This document shows, piece after piece, positions 19,009 through 30,123 of a stretch of DNA of 64,000 nucleotides. The notes beneath the pieces are model-generated. The model was not told where the DNA came from and ran no database searches. It saw only the letters and a list, made by a program, of their open reading frames with translations. Position 1 is the stretch's first letter. Each line of letters opens with the position of its first letter. The DNA is from Thermomicrobiales bacterium. Lineage in GTDB: Bacteria; Chloroflexota; Chloroflexia; Thermomicrobiales; UBA6265. The stretch covers positions 1 to 64,000 of the forward strand of contig JAUJOZ010000003.1 of assembly GCA_030447415.1 (NCBI GenBank), in the 5' to 3' direction. Position numbers and translations under genes: made by a program.

Positions 19009-20097
19009 ATGCGTACCTCCTCCAGGTCGACCCTGGACCAGCCGGTTGCCACCGATGGGTCCGCCTTGGCCGACATCGACGCGATGCTCGCGCCGTACCT
19101 TCGGGACGCGGTGGCCGCTCTCGACGGCCGGGCACCGACCCTCGCGGGGATGGTCCGCTACCACCTCGGCGAGGCCGACACGGAATTCGCAGCGCTCTCC
19201 ACGGGCATGGTCGGTCGGGGCAAGCGGATCCGGCCGGCAGTAGCGATCCTCTCTTGCAAGGCCGCAGGGGGTCGATCCGCAACGGCGGCGCCCTTGGCGG
19301 CGGCGTTGGAGCTGCTGCACAACTTCACGCTGATCCACGACGACGTTCAGGACGAGAGCCGTACCCGCCGCCACCGACCGACAGTGTGGAGCATCTGGGG
19401 CGTCGGCCAGGCGATCAACGCGGGCGACGCCCTCTTCGCCGCGGCGCACCTCCCGCTGTACCGCCTGCCTGACGCGGGCGTTCCCGCCGAGGTGACCCTA
19501 CGCTTGCTGGAAGCGTTTGAACGCATGACCATCGCCGTCGTCGAAGGTCAGACGCTCGACCTCGGCTTCGAGGGCCGCGCCGACATCGCCCCGGACGACT
19601 ACCTGACGATGATCGCCGGCAAGACCGCGGCAATCGTTCGCTACGCGGCCTGGGCCGGTGCGCTGCTGGGCGGCGCCGACGAGGCGACCGCCAACGCGTT
19701 CGGTGACTTCGGCCTCGCGCTCGGGCTTGGTTTCCAGGTCCGCGACGACGCCCTCGGTATCTGGGGCAACGCGGCGGCGACCGGCAAGGCGGCGGCCGAC
19801 GATGTTCGCCGGCGCAAGCAGAGCCTGCCCATCCTGCTTCTGCGGGAGCGAACGGACGCCTCAACCCGAGGGGAGTTGGACGCGCTCTACGCCGCGTCGA
19901 CGATCTCAGAGCCGGGCGTGACGCGCGTCCTGGAACTGCTGGCCGCCGCCGGCGTTCGTGAGGAGGTCGAGCGTCGGATCGCCGCGCTCCACGAGGAGGC
20001 CCGTGCTGCCCTCCTCGCGGCCGCGCGGCCCGGCGCCAACCCCGGCCGTGACCGCCTTCTTGCCTTGGTGGACGGCTTGGCCGCTCGCACCGGATGA
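19009..20097 (+). CDS. Polyprenyl diphosphate synthase (GGPP/octaprenyl type)
   Basis: 362 residues, an all-helical trans-prenyltransferase that condenses isopentenyl diphosphate onto an allylic diphosphate. The first Asp-rich motif is intact (LIHDDVQDESRTRRHRPT, DDxxD). The second is FQVRDDALGIWGN, where the third Asp is Gly; the DDxLGIWG form is, as I recall, normal for actinobacterial/chloroflexal members and is not a defect. MVGRGKRIRPA holds the conserved Lys-Arg. Chain length cannot be predicted safely. It probably supplies menaquinone side chains or carotenoid/lipid precursors. The ATG at 19009 lacks a strong ribosome site but gives a family-length protein. Confidence 0.88.
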   Translation: MRTSSRSTLDQPVATDGSALADIDAMLAPYLRDAVAALDGRAPTLAGMVRYHLGEADTEFAALSTGMVGRGKRIRPAVAILSCKAAGGRSATAAPLAAALELLHNFTLIHDDVQDESRTRRHRPTVWSIWGVGQAINAGDALFAAAHLPLYRLPDAGVPAEVTLRLLEAFERMTIAVVEGQTLDLGFEGRADIAPDDYLTMIAGKTAAIVRYAAWAGALLGGADEATANAFGDFGLALGLGFQVRDDALGIWGNAAATGKAAADDVRRRKQSLPILLLRERTDASTRGELDALYAASTISEPGVTRVLELLAAAGVREEVERRIAALHEEARAALLAAARPGANPGRDRLLALVDGLAARTG

Positions 20098-20248
20098 TTT
20101 CCTCCTGCCGACCGGTCGCGCGAGCGGAAACCGCGGGTGTGGGGGTCTGGGGCTGGAACGACGATAGCTCTGCCGCACCCCGTCTGCTATCCTGAGCGCC
20201 CGGGATCAAGACGGTCGTGGCGCGCCTCGGCGCGGCGAAGGAGGGATC

Positions 20249-20824
20249 GTGCCGACGCTGGATCCGACGATCCTGGCGTACCTCAAGCGGGACGGGCTGT
20301 TGCGGGAGGGGCACTGCGCCTACCGCTCCGGCCGGCACAGCGCGGCGTTGGTCGACCGGGATCGGCTGCTGGCCGACCCCGTCGCCGCCAGTCACATGGG
20401 CTACGCGCTGGCGAAACGATTCTTCACCGACCTGGTGTCCACCGTCGCCGCTCCCTCCATCTGGGGCGCCGGGTTAGCGCAGTGGGTTGGTTATTTTCTC
20501 GACCCGAAGGCGAAGGTGGTCTACGCCACCCCGCGTGGCGCGGAGCTGACCGTCGCCGAGAACCTGGAGGGGTTAATCCGAGGGCAGCGGGTGCTGCTGG
20601 TCGATAACCTGGTGATCAGCGGCGAAACGCTGGGCCGCTTCGCCGGCACCATCGAGGGGCTCGGCGCCCGGGTGATCGGTCTCGGCACTCTCTTGAACAG
20701 CGGCGACCCCGAGATCGCCGGCCACCCAGTCGTCGGCCTCCTCAACCCCCTCTACGACGCGTTTCCCGCCGAGGATTGCCCCCTCTGCGCGGCCGGATCG
20801 ACGCCAACGTCCATCGGCTACTGA
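20249..20824 (+). CDS. PyrE-like phosphoribosyltransferase
   Basis: 191 residues, type I phosphoribosyltransferase fold. The PRPP-binding loop is RVLLVDNLVISGETLGR, a variant of the VxDDxxTxG motif with Asn for the second Asp and Ile-Ser-Gly-Glu after it. The first part (DGLLREGHCAYRSGRHSAALVDRD) matches the hood of orotate phosphoribosyltransferases. The tail ends in ECPLC-like AEDCPLCAAG, a possible metal or disulfide pair. The variant loop makes true orotate activity uncertain; it could use another base or be regulatory. The GTG at 20249 is preceded by GAAGGAGGG. Confidence 0.78.
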   Translation: MPTLDPTILAYLKRDGLLREGHCAYRSGRHSAALVDRDRLLADPVAASHMGYALAKRFFTDLVSTVAAPSIWGAGLAQWVGYFLDPKAKVVYATPRGAELTVAENLEGLIRGQRVLLVDNLVISGETLGRFAGTIEGLGARVIGLGTLLNSGDPEIAGHPVVGLLNPLYDAFPAEDCPLCAAGSTPTSIGY

Positions 20825-21076
20825 GGCAGACGGCGGAGACGATCACGGGCGCGCGAGAGTCCTGCCTCCGCCCGTCGTGCCGGTGCCCGGCACCGGTGGT
20901 CATGGGCTGAGGAGTAGTGGTCACCGGCTGAGGGTGTCAGCACGCCCCCCGAGGCAGTGAGACACCCGGCGATTCGGGCCAACGCCCGGTGGTTTGCCGC
21001 GATTCCCAGCCGCTCGAGGCATTCCGGCGCCCGGCTGCCCTTCGCCGCGCCGGCGGCCGTTCACGGGAGGTCGCGC

Positions 21077-21586
21077 ATGCCCGTCACGCAGTCAGAGACT
21101 GCGTCGTCCCGGGGTGAGGTTGAGGAGGTCGAGCGGCCGCCACTCGGCGACACGGTCCGCAACATCCTAGAAGAAGCGCGGATGATCTTGCCGGGCGTCC
21201 AAACCCTCTTCGGCTTCCAGCTCATCGTGGTCTTCAACCAGCGGTTCGAGGATCTGCTCTCCTCGCGGGAGCAGGGGCTCCACCTGGGCGCGATGGCGCT
21301 GGTCGCAATCGCCGCTGCACTGGTCATGACCCCCGCGGCCTACCACCGACGAGCCGAGCCGGAGACGATCTCCCGCAGCTTCGTTCGGCTCTCGAACCGC
21401 CTCCTGACGTGGAGCATTTACCCGCTGATGGCCGGGATGTGCGCCGACTTTTACCTTGTCGCCTCGCTTATCACGGCCAACGACATTCTGAGTCTGGCAC
21501 TCGCCCTCGTGCTGCTCCTCGTCTTCGCCGGGTTGTGGATCGTCCTCCCCGGGATGCGGTCCCTCCACAAGCGAATCGGGGCATAG
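21077..21586 (+). CDS. DUF6328-type membrane protein
   Basis: 169 residues with four predicted membrane helices (about 40-58, 72-92, 105-130, 138-158) after a charged cytoplasmic start. The segment NILEEARMILPGVQTLFGFQLIVVFNQRF is typical of DUF6328 proteins. Function unknown. The ATG at 21077 is preceded by GGGAGGTCGCGC, which decides against a longer upstream reading. It lies 30 bases before recX, so both may be co-transcribed. Confidence 0.8.
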   Translation: MPVTQSETASSRGEVEEVERPPLGDTVRNILEEARMILPGVQTLFGFQLIVVFNQRFEDLLSSREQGLHLGAMALVAIAAALVMTPAAYHRRAEPETISRSFVRLSNRLLTWSIYPLMAGMCADFYLVASLITANDILSLALALVLLLVFAGLWIVLPGMRSLHKRIGA

Positions 21587-21604
21587 CGTACCTTCCGGCG
21601 CGTG

Positions 21605-21610
21605 TACACT
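21605..21610 (+). promoter_or_regulatory. Possible -10 element of a leaderless recX transcript
   Basis: TACACT ends six bases before the ATG at 21617, with GTG directly before it. No Shine-Dalgarno sequence is present. This spacing is what is expected when transcription starts at the A of the start codon. A matching -35 box is not clear. Confidence 0.35.
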
Positions 21611-21616
21611 CGGCCC

Positions 21617-22339
21617 ATGAAGAAGGAACCGGTGGCAGCCGACGCATCCGTGACGTCCCATGCGCCCGGGAGCGGCCGCATCACCCGCCTGGCAAGGCAG
21701 GACCGGAACCCGGAACGCCTCAACGTCTTCCTGGACGGTGCGTTCGCCTTCGCGCTCGGGGTGGAGGTAGCACGGCGCGAGGGCCTGGCCGTTGGCGCCG
21801 AGCTGTCCGCTGCCCAGGTGGAGGCGCTACGCGCCGCCGCCGACGTCGGCAAGGCGACCGACGCGGCGCTGCGGCTGTTGACGCAGCGACCGCGCTCCGC
21901 GCGCGAGCTGCGTGACCGGTTGCGGCAAAAGGGGTATGGACCGGCGACGATCGATGCGGCCATCGCCAAGCTTGAAGGTTGGCGCTACCTCGACGATGCC
22001 GCCTTCGCCCGCGCCTGGGTGGAGAACCGGGAGGCGCACAGGCCGCGCGGCCGGCGCCTGCTGGAGCAGGAGCTGCGTCGCAAGGGGGTCGATCGTGCGG
22101 TAGTTGACGAAACAATTGCGGAGGCCGCGCTCGATGAGCCCAGCGCGGCGCTGGCGCTCGGGCAGGCTAAGCTCCGGACGTACGCCGGCGCGGGGCTTGA
22201 GCCGGCCGTGGTGCGCCGCCGATTGGGGGCGTACCTGGCTCGGCGCGGGTATGACTTCGAGGTCGTGCGACCGGTTCTGGACCAGCTTCTCGGCGAGCCC
22301 GCGGACGAGCCGGAGGATGCCGCGGACCCCGCGGGGTAG
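21617..22339 (+). CDS. recX: RecX, regulator of RecA
   Basis: 240 residues from the ATG (a GTG 15 bases upstream is also in frame). RecX proteins are chains of three-helix units that bind along the RecA filament and modulate it. The repeats are visible: ALRLLTQRPRSARELRDRLRQKGY, then WRYLDDAAFARAWVENREAHRPRGRRLLEQELRRKGV, then RRRLGAYLARRGYDFEVV. An N-terminal extension (about 1-80) with LNVFLDGAFAFALG is the usual domain of longer RecX forms. recA itself is not in the window. Confidence 0.9.
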   Translation: MKKEPVAADASVTSHAPGSGRITRLARQDRNPERLNVFLDGAFAFALGVEVARREGLAVGAELSAAQVEALRAAADVGKATDAALRLLTQRPRSARELRDRLRQKGYGPATIDAAIAKLEGWRYLDDAAFARAWVENREAHRPRGRRLLEQELRRKGVDRAVVDETIAEAALDEPSAALALGQAKLRTYAGAGLEPAVVRRRLGAYLARRGYDFEVVRPVLDQLLGEPADEPEDAADPAG

Positions 22340-22640
22340 GCGCCGACCTTCCTTCGCGCGGGCGCGAACGTACGCGCTCGATGAGCCTTGACACGCCCTT
22401 CCGTGCGGCGACGCCGCATGGTACACTAGGCAAGGCCACACGGGACGCGGTCGCCCGCGCATCGCGTGCCACGGTAGCGCAGGGCGTTCGTCTACTGTCG
22501 TCGTTTTTGTACCCCCCGACAATTCGCGGGCTTGGGGTTCACCGCCCCGCCCATCGGTTTCGCGGCGCACGGTCGTTGGTGCCCGCGGTGGTGCGTGCGT
22601 TGGGTTCCCGCCTCGCACCCGCGAGCGCCCAGGTGGTGGC
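22340..22640. other. Intergenic region upstream of the MBL-fold gene
   Basis: 301 bases between recX and the next gene. A TTGACA at about 22389 and a TACACT at about 22424 are present but 29 bases apart, so they do not form one promoter. TACACT with TTCCGT 17 bases upstream is a weaker candidate. No coding evidence. Confidence 0.4.
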
Positions 22641-23285
22641 ATGGCTGAGTTCAAGTGGTTCGGACACAACTGCTTCCGGATCCGCGCCCGCGAGGCGACC
22701 GTCCTCACCGACCCCGTCGACCGCACGACCGGCTATGTGATGCCGAAGCAAACCGCGGACGTGGTGACGATTTCCCACGACCATCCCGGACACGTGAACT
22801 TCGGGGCGGTGAAGCCGACGTACGCCACCGTCCAGGGTCCCGGTGAGTACGAAATCCACGATGTCTTCATCACCGGCATCCGCACCTACCACGACGACGC
22901 CCGCGGCGCGGAGCGGGGCTACAACACGGTCTACCTGATCGAGCTTGAAGGGATGGTCATCTGCCACCTGGGTGACCTCGGCCACTCGCTGACCGAGGAG
23001 CAGGCCGAGGCGATGAGCCACGTCGACGTGCTCCTCGTGCCGGCTGGGGGCGGACCCGTGCTGGATCCGGCGAAGGCGGCGGAGATCGTCGGCCAACTGG
23101 AGCCGAAGCTGGTGATCCCGATGCAGTACGCCACCGCCCAGGGCGACAAGAGCCTCGGCGGGCTGGAACCGTTCTGCAAGGAGCTCGGCAAGGAACCGCC
23201 GGTGGCCGAGGAGAAGCTGGTCCTCCGCCAGACGGACCTGGGCGAAACGCTGCGTCTGGTCGCGCTGCAACCGGAGAGCAACTAA
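22641..23285 (+). CDS. Metallo-beta-lactamase-fold hydrolase
   Basis: 214 residues, a short MBL-fold protein of the UlaG-like/UPF0173 branch: FKWFGHNCFRIR at the start (first strand with conserved His), ISHDHPGHVNF for the metal-binding loop (HxHxxH reduced to SHDHPGH), GEYEIHDVFITGI, ICHLGDLGHSLT (third His and Asp) and LVIPMQYAT near the end. It probably hydrolyses a phosphodiester or lactone; the substrate is unknown. The ATG at 22641 follows AGGTGGTGGC. Confidence 0.82.
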   Translation: MAEFKWFGHNCFRIRAREATVLTDPVDRTTGYVMPKQTADVVTISHDHPGHVNFGAVKPTYATVQGPGEYEIHDVFITGIRTYHDDARGAERGYNTVYLIELEGMVICHLGDLGHSLTEEQAEAMSHVDVLLVPAGGGPVLDPAKAAEIVGQLEPKLVIPMQYATAQGDKSLGGLEPFCKELGKEPPVAEEKLVLRQTDLGETLRLVALQPESN

Positions 23286-23391
23286 CGGTCAGTGGTCAGC
23301 CATCGGCTGCGGCGGTTAGCGATGGCCAGGGTGGCGGAAGTGGTCAACGGGACGGGGACGGTCGGCGGCGAGGCTTGACGCGACACGCTGA

Positions 23392-25111
<1,720 letters not shown>

Positions 25112-25182
25112 CGCGGGTGGCAGGCGGGCGGTGCCGGGGCAACTGGGGCACCGCTTGCCTCACCGAATGACGACATGACGAG

Positions 25183-25208
25183 AGCCCGGGGTCTCGCGAC
25201 CCCGGGCT
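25183..25208. terminator. Hairpin between convergent pyrG and kinase genes
   Basis: Perfect 11-bp stem AGCCCGGGGTC (25183-25193) and GACCCCGGGCT (25198-25208) around a TCGC loop. There is no T-run after it on either strand. Its place between two convergent genes argues for a shared terminator. Confidence 0.65.
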
Positions 25209-25252
25209 CGTCCACGTCTGGTGGCGAAAGGCAGCCGATCGAGGGCTCCCAG

Positions 25253-28153
25253 CTACTGAACCTCCTTGATCGATCCCACGCTCGGGGCGCCACGCGTGGC
25301 CCTGCCGGCGCGGTCGACGCGCGGGAGGCGCCGGCCCGGCGAGGCAGCGTGACGGTGAAGAGGAGCCGCCGCCCGGCGCGTCGGCGACATCCAGGTCGCC
25401 GCCGTGAGCAAGGGCGATCTTGCGGCTGACGTAGAGCCCAGGCCCAGGCCCTCGTGGCCCCGGCCGGCCTCTTCACCGGCGATACCGGCGGCCGGAACTC
25501 GGTAATAGCGCTCGAAGAGGCGGGCCTTGGCCGCCTCGGGGATGCCCGCGCCCTGGTCGCGAACGGCGATGCGCACGTGGTCGTCCCCGTCCTCGATCAA
25601 GGTCAGGCGAACCTCGCCGCCGGGGGTGTATTTCACGGCGTTGTTCACCAGGTTCGCGAGAACCTGCTCGATCCGCAGCTCGTCCCAGATGACCGGCATC
25701 GACGCCGGCGCCTCGGCCACGATCTCGTGCTCCGCGGAGAGACCGCGGGCCGTCTCGGCCGACCGACGGACGAGGGCGGCGGCATCGGCGGCGTTGAACG
25801 TGAGATCGAGCCGTCCCAGGTCCGCGCGGGAGACATCGAGCAGGCGGTCGACGAGCCGGGCGACGCGATCGCTCTGTGCCAGGATGGAGCGCAGCCGCTC
25901 GGCGTCCTCCACCCGGTCGTCGTCCTTCTCCGTGCGACGCAGTAACAGTTGCAGGTTGCCGTGGAGGGAAGTCAGCGGGTTCCGTAATTCGTGGGCAGCG
26001 ACGGACAGGAACTCGTCCTTCGCGCGATCGAGCGCCCGGAGCTGAGCGACGTTCTGGAGGACGCCGACGGCGCCGACGATGCGGCCGGCGGCATCGAGGA
26101 CAGGGGCGTGGTTGGCCAGAGTGGTGACCCGCGACCCATCGGCGCGCAGCACCGTCAGCGTCTCGCCGAGCCGCTCCTGGCCGGTGCGCAGGGTGCGGGC
26201 GAGCGGGCCTTCCCCAGGCGGGAAGGGGACGCCGTCGGCATCGGCCAGCGCAAGGTCAGTGGCGCCGGTCGCTTCCGGTAGCGGGGCACCCCACAACTCC
26301 TCCGCCGCCCGGTTGGCCAGGATGAGCCGCCCGCTCGGGGCGTCGACGATGACGACGCCCTGCGGAAGCTGGTCGACCACGGCCAGGAGCCGGCGGTGGG
26401 CCGACTCCAACCGATCCATGAGGCGGGTCTTCTCGATCGCCACCGCGCACTGGCTCGCAAGGGTCGCCGCGAAGGCAAGGTCGTCGGCGGATGGTCGGCG
26501 GTCGTCGGTCGCGTAGTTGACGTAGGCGACGCCGATCAACTCCTCGCCGGCCACGAGCGGGGCGATGATGGTGGACCGGAAACCGAGTTGGTCGAAGAGG
26601 ACGCGCTCGGACGGGGCGGCGTCCGCATAGGTGTAGTACACGGGCTCCCGTCGGGCGAAGGCGATCATCGTCGTCGGGACGGTGACCGGGTCAAGCTCCA
26701 TCTCCTCAGCGGCCGCCGTGAAGCGGTACCCGACTTGGCCGGTCATGCGGCCATTCGCCTCGCGGAAGAAGATCGAGCCGTGCGTTCCACCGAGCAGTTC
26801 GGTCAGGCGCTCGATGGCCGTTCGCAGCACCGTAGGCAGGTCGGTATCGGCGTTGAGCGCGACGGAAACGTCAGCGACGGCGGCGGCACGGGCCGCGGCC
26901 GCCTCGAGCTGCGCCAGGCGCTCGGTCTCCCGAGCGGCGGCGGCCCGCTCCGCGGTGATGTCCCGGGCGACGGCGACAGCGCCGATCAGGTTGCCATTGT
27001 CGCGGATCGGCCGAGCGTTGACATTGACGACCCGCTCGCTGCCGTCCGGCCGAATCACGACGTGCTGCTGATCTCGAACCCGATCGCCCCGGAAGGCACG
27101 CATCAGCGGGACATCCTCGGGTGCGATGGGCTGGCCGTCGAAGCCACGGCGCCGGACCACCGCTACCAGATCGGCAATGTCCCGACCCGGGGCAATCGGC
27201 CGATCGCCGAGCCCGAGGAGGGTCCGTCCGGCGGCGTTGATCACGGTCAGCCGACCGGCGGCGTCGCAAGCGAAGACGGCCTCCGTGACGTTCTCCAGGA
27301 TGGCGGCGAGCTGGTCGCCGCGCGCCGACTCGGCCGCCCGCAGGCGAGCCTGGTCGAGGGCGAGGGCGGCCTGGTTGGCCATCCCCTGCGCCAGCCCGAG
27401 CTGGGCGGCGGAGAGGTTAAACGACTCCCCGGCGCAGTCGCCAAAGACGACACCGAGCAGCCGATCTCCGACCCGCAGCGGCGCCACGAAGAGCATGGCG
27501 ACGTGGCCGACCTCGGGTCGGACGGGGACGCCCAGGGCGCCAACGTCGTCGAACACGTGGGCGTGGGGAACATCAAGCGCCCGGCTCAAGATCGGCATCT
27601 CCGCCACCGGCATCTCGGCGGGGAGACGACTGAACGGGGGACCGAATGAGGCGAGTCGGGTTGCCCGCTCCCGCGGGGAGTCGACGCCCCAGATGCAGAC
27701 GCGACGGAAGTCGAGGGCGACGGCAAGGCGATCGCACAGGAGCGTCAGGAACTCGGGCAAGGGTCGCTCGGCGGCGGCGCCGTGGAGCACTTCGTAGAGG
27801 GTCGAGAGGCGCTGCGCCAGGTCCACCCGCTCCCCCGACGCGAGGTCGAGCAGCGCGGGCGAAGCGTCGGGGTTGGGATCCCGGCGGCGGTACTTGCGCG
27901 GCGCCCGTTCGCGCATGGGGCGCCAGGCGCGCAGGTCATCAGCGCTGATCAGCGCCATGCGGCCGAGCCGCTTAGCCGGCAGCTTGCCACGACGAACCGC
28001 GCGCGAGACGGTATGGTAGGAGACTCCCTTGAGCCGGGCGGCCTCCGCCATCGTGTAGACCTCGCCGGACGGCTCGGCCGATGGGTCACGGGGAGGTCCG
28101 GGATCTGGGCTGGTCGCCTGCCCACCGGGTGCAGGCCGAGGCGAACGGGGCAT
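25253..28153 (-). CDS. Multi-sensor histidine kinase with N-terminal excisionase-type DNA-binding domain
   Basis: About 966 residues. Order: HTH of the excisionase/MerR type (about 30-75, YTMAEAARLKGVSYHTVSRA then GKLPAKRLGRMALISADDL); GAF (about 115-270); PAS (about 285-400); GAF (about 430-590); PAS (about 600-715); HisKA with the phospho-accepting His in SVAAHELRNPLTSL; HATPase_c with NLVNNAVKYTPGG (N box) and RDQGAGIPEAAK (G1). Near the end the frame breaks at about 25434 and again near 25360, so GLGLG continues in another frame as LYVSRKIALAHGG and then FTVTLP; the stop shown is provisional. The ATG at 28153 has GGAG six bases before it; another in-frame ATG lies at 28171. No transmembrane segment, so it is cytoplasmic. 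No response regulator is adjacent. Confidence 0.85.
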   Translation of the reverse strand: MPRSPRPAPGGQATSPDPGPPRDPSAEPSGEVYTMAEAARLKGVSYHTVSRAVRRGKLPAKRLGRMALISADDLRAWRPMRERAPRKYRRRDPNPDASPALLDLASGERVDLAQRLSTLYEVLHGAAAERPLPEFLTLLCDRLAVALDFRRVCIWGVDSPRERATRLASFGPPFSRLPAEMPVAEMPILSRALDVPHAHVFDDVGALGVPVRPEVGHVAMLFVAPLRVGDRLLGVVFGDCAGESFNLSAAQLGLAQGMANQAALALDQARLRAAESARGDQLAAILENVTEAVFACDAAGRLTVINAAGRTLLGLGDRPIAPGRDIADLVAVVRRRGFDGQPIAPEDVPLMRAFRGDRVRDQQHVVIRPDGSERVVNVNARPIRDNGNLIGAVAVARDITAERAAAARETERLAQLEAAAARAAAVADVSVALNADTDLPTVLRTAIERLTELLGGTHGSIFFREANGRMTGQVGYRFTAAAEEMELDPVTVPTTMIAFARREPVYYTYADAAPSERVLFDQLGFRSTIIAPLVAGEELIGVAYVNYATDDRRPSADDLAFAATLASQCAVAIEKTRLMDRLESAHRRLLAVVDQLPQGVVIVDAPSGRLILANRAAEELWGAPLPEATGATDLALADADGVPFPPGEGPLARTLRTGQERLGETLTVLRADGSRVTTLANHAPVLDAAGRIVGAVGVLQNVAQLRALDRAKDEFLSVAAHELRNPLTSLHGNLQLLLRRTEKDDDRVEDAERLRSILAQSDRVARLVDRLLDVSRADLGRLDLTFNAADAAALVRRSAETARGLSAEHEIVAEAPASMPVIWDELRIEQVLANLVNNAVKYTPGGEVRLTLIEDGDDHVRIAVRDQGAGIPEAAKARLFERYYRVPAAGIAGEEAGRGHEGLGLGSTSAARSPLLTAATWMSPTRRAAAPLHRHAASPGRRLPRVDRAGRATRGAPSVGSIKEVQ

Positions 28154-28198
28154 AGCGGGCTCCGCAGACATCGTACGAACAATGCAACGATTCCGCCC

Positions 28199-28235
28199 AT
28201 CTTAGCACGGTGACCCGACGTGTGCCCGACGTGTG
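28199..28235 (-). promoter_or_regulatory. Candidate promoter with tandem 11-bp operator for the kinase gene
   Basis: CCCGACGTGTG occurs twice back to back (28214-28224 and 28225-28235). On the minus strand a TAAGAT (-10-like, 28199-28204) lies downstream, so the repeats cover the expected -35 region, about 45-80 bases before the kinase start. Because the kinase has its own DNA-binding domain, these repeats are a reasonable guess for an autoregulatory site. Confidence 0.4.
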
Positions 28236-28393
28236 GATAGATGTGAGGCACAACTCGCGGCAACCGCACCGTCAGATCGGTCGTGGTTGATGGGCGACGG
28301 ACCGCGGGAGCGTGCGGGGGGAAGAGGGTCCGGCACCCCGGCACGAGCGATGGCGGGCGGTGTTGCGGCGCCGGATGCCGGCCGCCGCCGGCA

Positions 28394-28960
28394 TCACCCG
28401 CCGACCGTCACACGCCACCCGCCGTCGCGCACGGCGGTGTCCTTGGCGCGGACGGCAGCGGCGAGGTCGAGCTGGAAGCGCTCCATGGCATCGCGGAGCG
28501 CGGGGTCGGCGGCGGCGAGGATGCGAACGGCGAGGAGGCCGGCGTTCCGGCCGCCGCCGATCGCGACCGTGGCCACCGGGACGCCGGCGGGCATCTGGGC
28601 GATCGAGAGGAGGGCGTCCATCCCGGCGAGCGGGGTGGCGGCGACCGGAACGCCGATCACCGGGAGCGGCGTGGCGCTCGCCACCATGCCCGGGAGATGA
28701 GCCGCCCCCCCGGCGCCGGCAATGATGACGCGCAGCCCGCGCCCGGCGGCGGCGCGGGCGTAGTCGAGCATCTCCACCGGCGTGCGGTGGGCAGAAAGGA
28801 TGCGGACCTCGGTCGCCACGCCGAATTCGGCCAGCGCCTCGGCGGCGGCGCGCATGACGCCGAGGTCCGAGTCGCTGCCCATCACCACGCCGACCAGAGG
28901 CCGGAGATGCTCGCCGCCGCCCTCCGGGGGAGCGGGTGAAGGGCCGGCCACGCCGCTCAC
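28394..28960 (-). CDS. purE: N5-carboxyaminoimidazole ribonucleotide mutase
   Basis: 188 residues, class I PurE. It moves the carboxyl group from N5 to C4 of the imidazole ring in purine synthesis. Seen: [14 protein letters not shown] at the start (substrate phosphate-binding loop), [15 protein letters not shown] with the catalytic His, and [14 protein letters not shown], all strongly conserved. About 20 extra residues precede the domain. The GTG start overlaps the purK stop by three bases (GTGA), so the two are translated together. Confidence 0.95.
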   Translation of the reverse strand: MSGVAGPSPAPPEGGGEHLRPLVGVVMGSDSDLGVMRAAAEALAEFGVATEVRILSAHRTPVEMLDYARAAAGRGLRVIIAGAGGAAHLPGMVASATPLPVIGVPVAATPLAGMDALLSIAQMPAGVPVATVAIGGGRNAGLLAVRILAAADPALRDAMERFQLDLAAAVRAKDTAVRDGGWRVTVGG

Positions 28961-30123
28961 GCCCGCACCGCCGCGCGCCCAGCCAGCGCCTCAGCGGCGC
29001 GAGCGGCACGCTCCCGCGCCGCCCCAACGGTCGCGCCGAGCGCGGTCACGTGCCCGAGCTTGCGGCCCGGGCGGGCGGCTTTGCCGTAGAGGTGGACGTG
29101 GGCGCCCGGCACCGCTAGCGCGTCCGGCAGTCTGGTCGCCGGATCGGCGGCGTCCTCGCCGCCAAGGACGTTGATCGTCACCGCCGCGGGGGCGACGAGG
29201 TCGGTGGAACCGAGGGGCCAGTCGAGCACGGCCCGCAGGTGCTGCTCGAACTGGGACGTCACACACCCCTCGATCGTGTAATGCGCCGAGTTGTGGGGCC
29301 GTGCCGCGATCTCGTTCAGGACCAGGCGGCCACCGCTGACGAAGAGCTCGACCGCGAGCACGCCGACCGTGCCCGCCGCCGCGGCGACGCCGAGCGCGAG
29401 GGTCTCCGCCGCCGCGGCGAGATCGGATGGCACGGGCGCCGGCGCCACCATCTCGCGGCAGATGCCGTCACGCTGGACGGTCTCGGCTACCGGATAGGCT
29501 ATCGCCTCGCCCCCGGGCCGGCGGGCGACGAGCACCGCGAGCTCCCGCTCGATCGGCACCCAGGTCTCCATCAAGAGGTCCATGCCGGCGCTGTCGGCTC
29601 GAGCCAGCAGGTGCCGCGCCGCGTCAGGGCCATCCAGGACCCAGACGCCCCGGCCGTCGTAGCCGCCACGGGTCGCCTTGGCGACGATTGGCCAGCCGTG
29701 CTCCGCCGCGAAGCCGAGGAGGTCGTCCATGCCATCGATCGGGCGATGGGGCGGCACCGGGAACCCCGCCGCGCCGAGCTCGGCGCGCTGGCGACGTTTG
29801 TCCTGCGCAAGCGCGACCGTGGCCGCGGACGGCGCCAGGCGGTGACCGCCCGCTTCCAGGTCGGCGAGAGCGGCCGCATCGACCAGCTCGTGGTCGAACG
29901 TGACGACATCGCACGTGGCGGCGAAGGCGGCCAAGTCGGCCCGCGAGGCCGGCGAGCCGAGGGTTACGTTCGGGCAGATCAGGGCTGCCGCGTCGTCGGA
30001 CCGCTCGGCCAACAGCCGAACGCGGACGCCGAGCGGGATCGCGGCCTGGCACGTCATCCGCGCCAACTGGCCCGCGCCAACGATGCCGACCGTGGGGATG
30101 GTGGACTCTTCGCTCTGCGCCAT
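28957..30123 (-). CDS. purK: N5-carboxyaminoimidazole ribonucleotide synthase
   Basis: 388 residues, an ATP-grasp enzyme that joins bicarbonate and aminoimidazole ribonucleotide using ATP; its product is the substrate of PurE encoded next. Seen: [17 protein letters not shown] at the N-terminus (pre-ATP-grasp Rossmann-like part), [15 protein letters not shown] (ATP-grasp Lys and glycine loop), [28 protein letters not shown] (metal-binding Glu/Asn and family signature). The start at 30123 begins the conserved domain and gives the normal length; a longer in-frame reading upstream looks non-coding. Confidence 0.95.
   Translation of the reverse strand: MAQSEESTIPTVGIVGAGQLARMTCQAAIPLGVRVRLLAERSDDAAALICPNVTLGSPASRADLAAFAATCDVVTFDHELVDAAALADLEAGGHRLAPSAATVALAQDKRRQRAELGAAGFPVPPHRPIDGMDDLLGFAAEHGWPIVAKATRGGYDGRGVWVLDGPDAARHLLARADSAGMDLLMETWVPIERELAVLVARRPGGEAIAYPVAETVQRDGICREMVAPAPVPSDLAAAAETLALGVAAAAGTVGVLAVELFVSGGRLVLNEIAARPHNSAHYTIEGCVTSQFEQHLRAVLDWPLGSTDLVAPAAVTINVLGGEDAADPATRLPDALAVPGAHVHLYGKAARPGRKLGHVTALGATVGAARERAARAAEALAGRAAVRA

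Noticed and set aside
22389-22429. TTGACA and TACACT as a sigma-70 promoter
   Set aside because: The boxes are 29 bases apart, far from the 16-18 expected.
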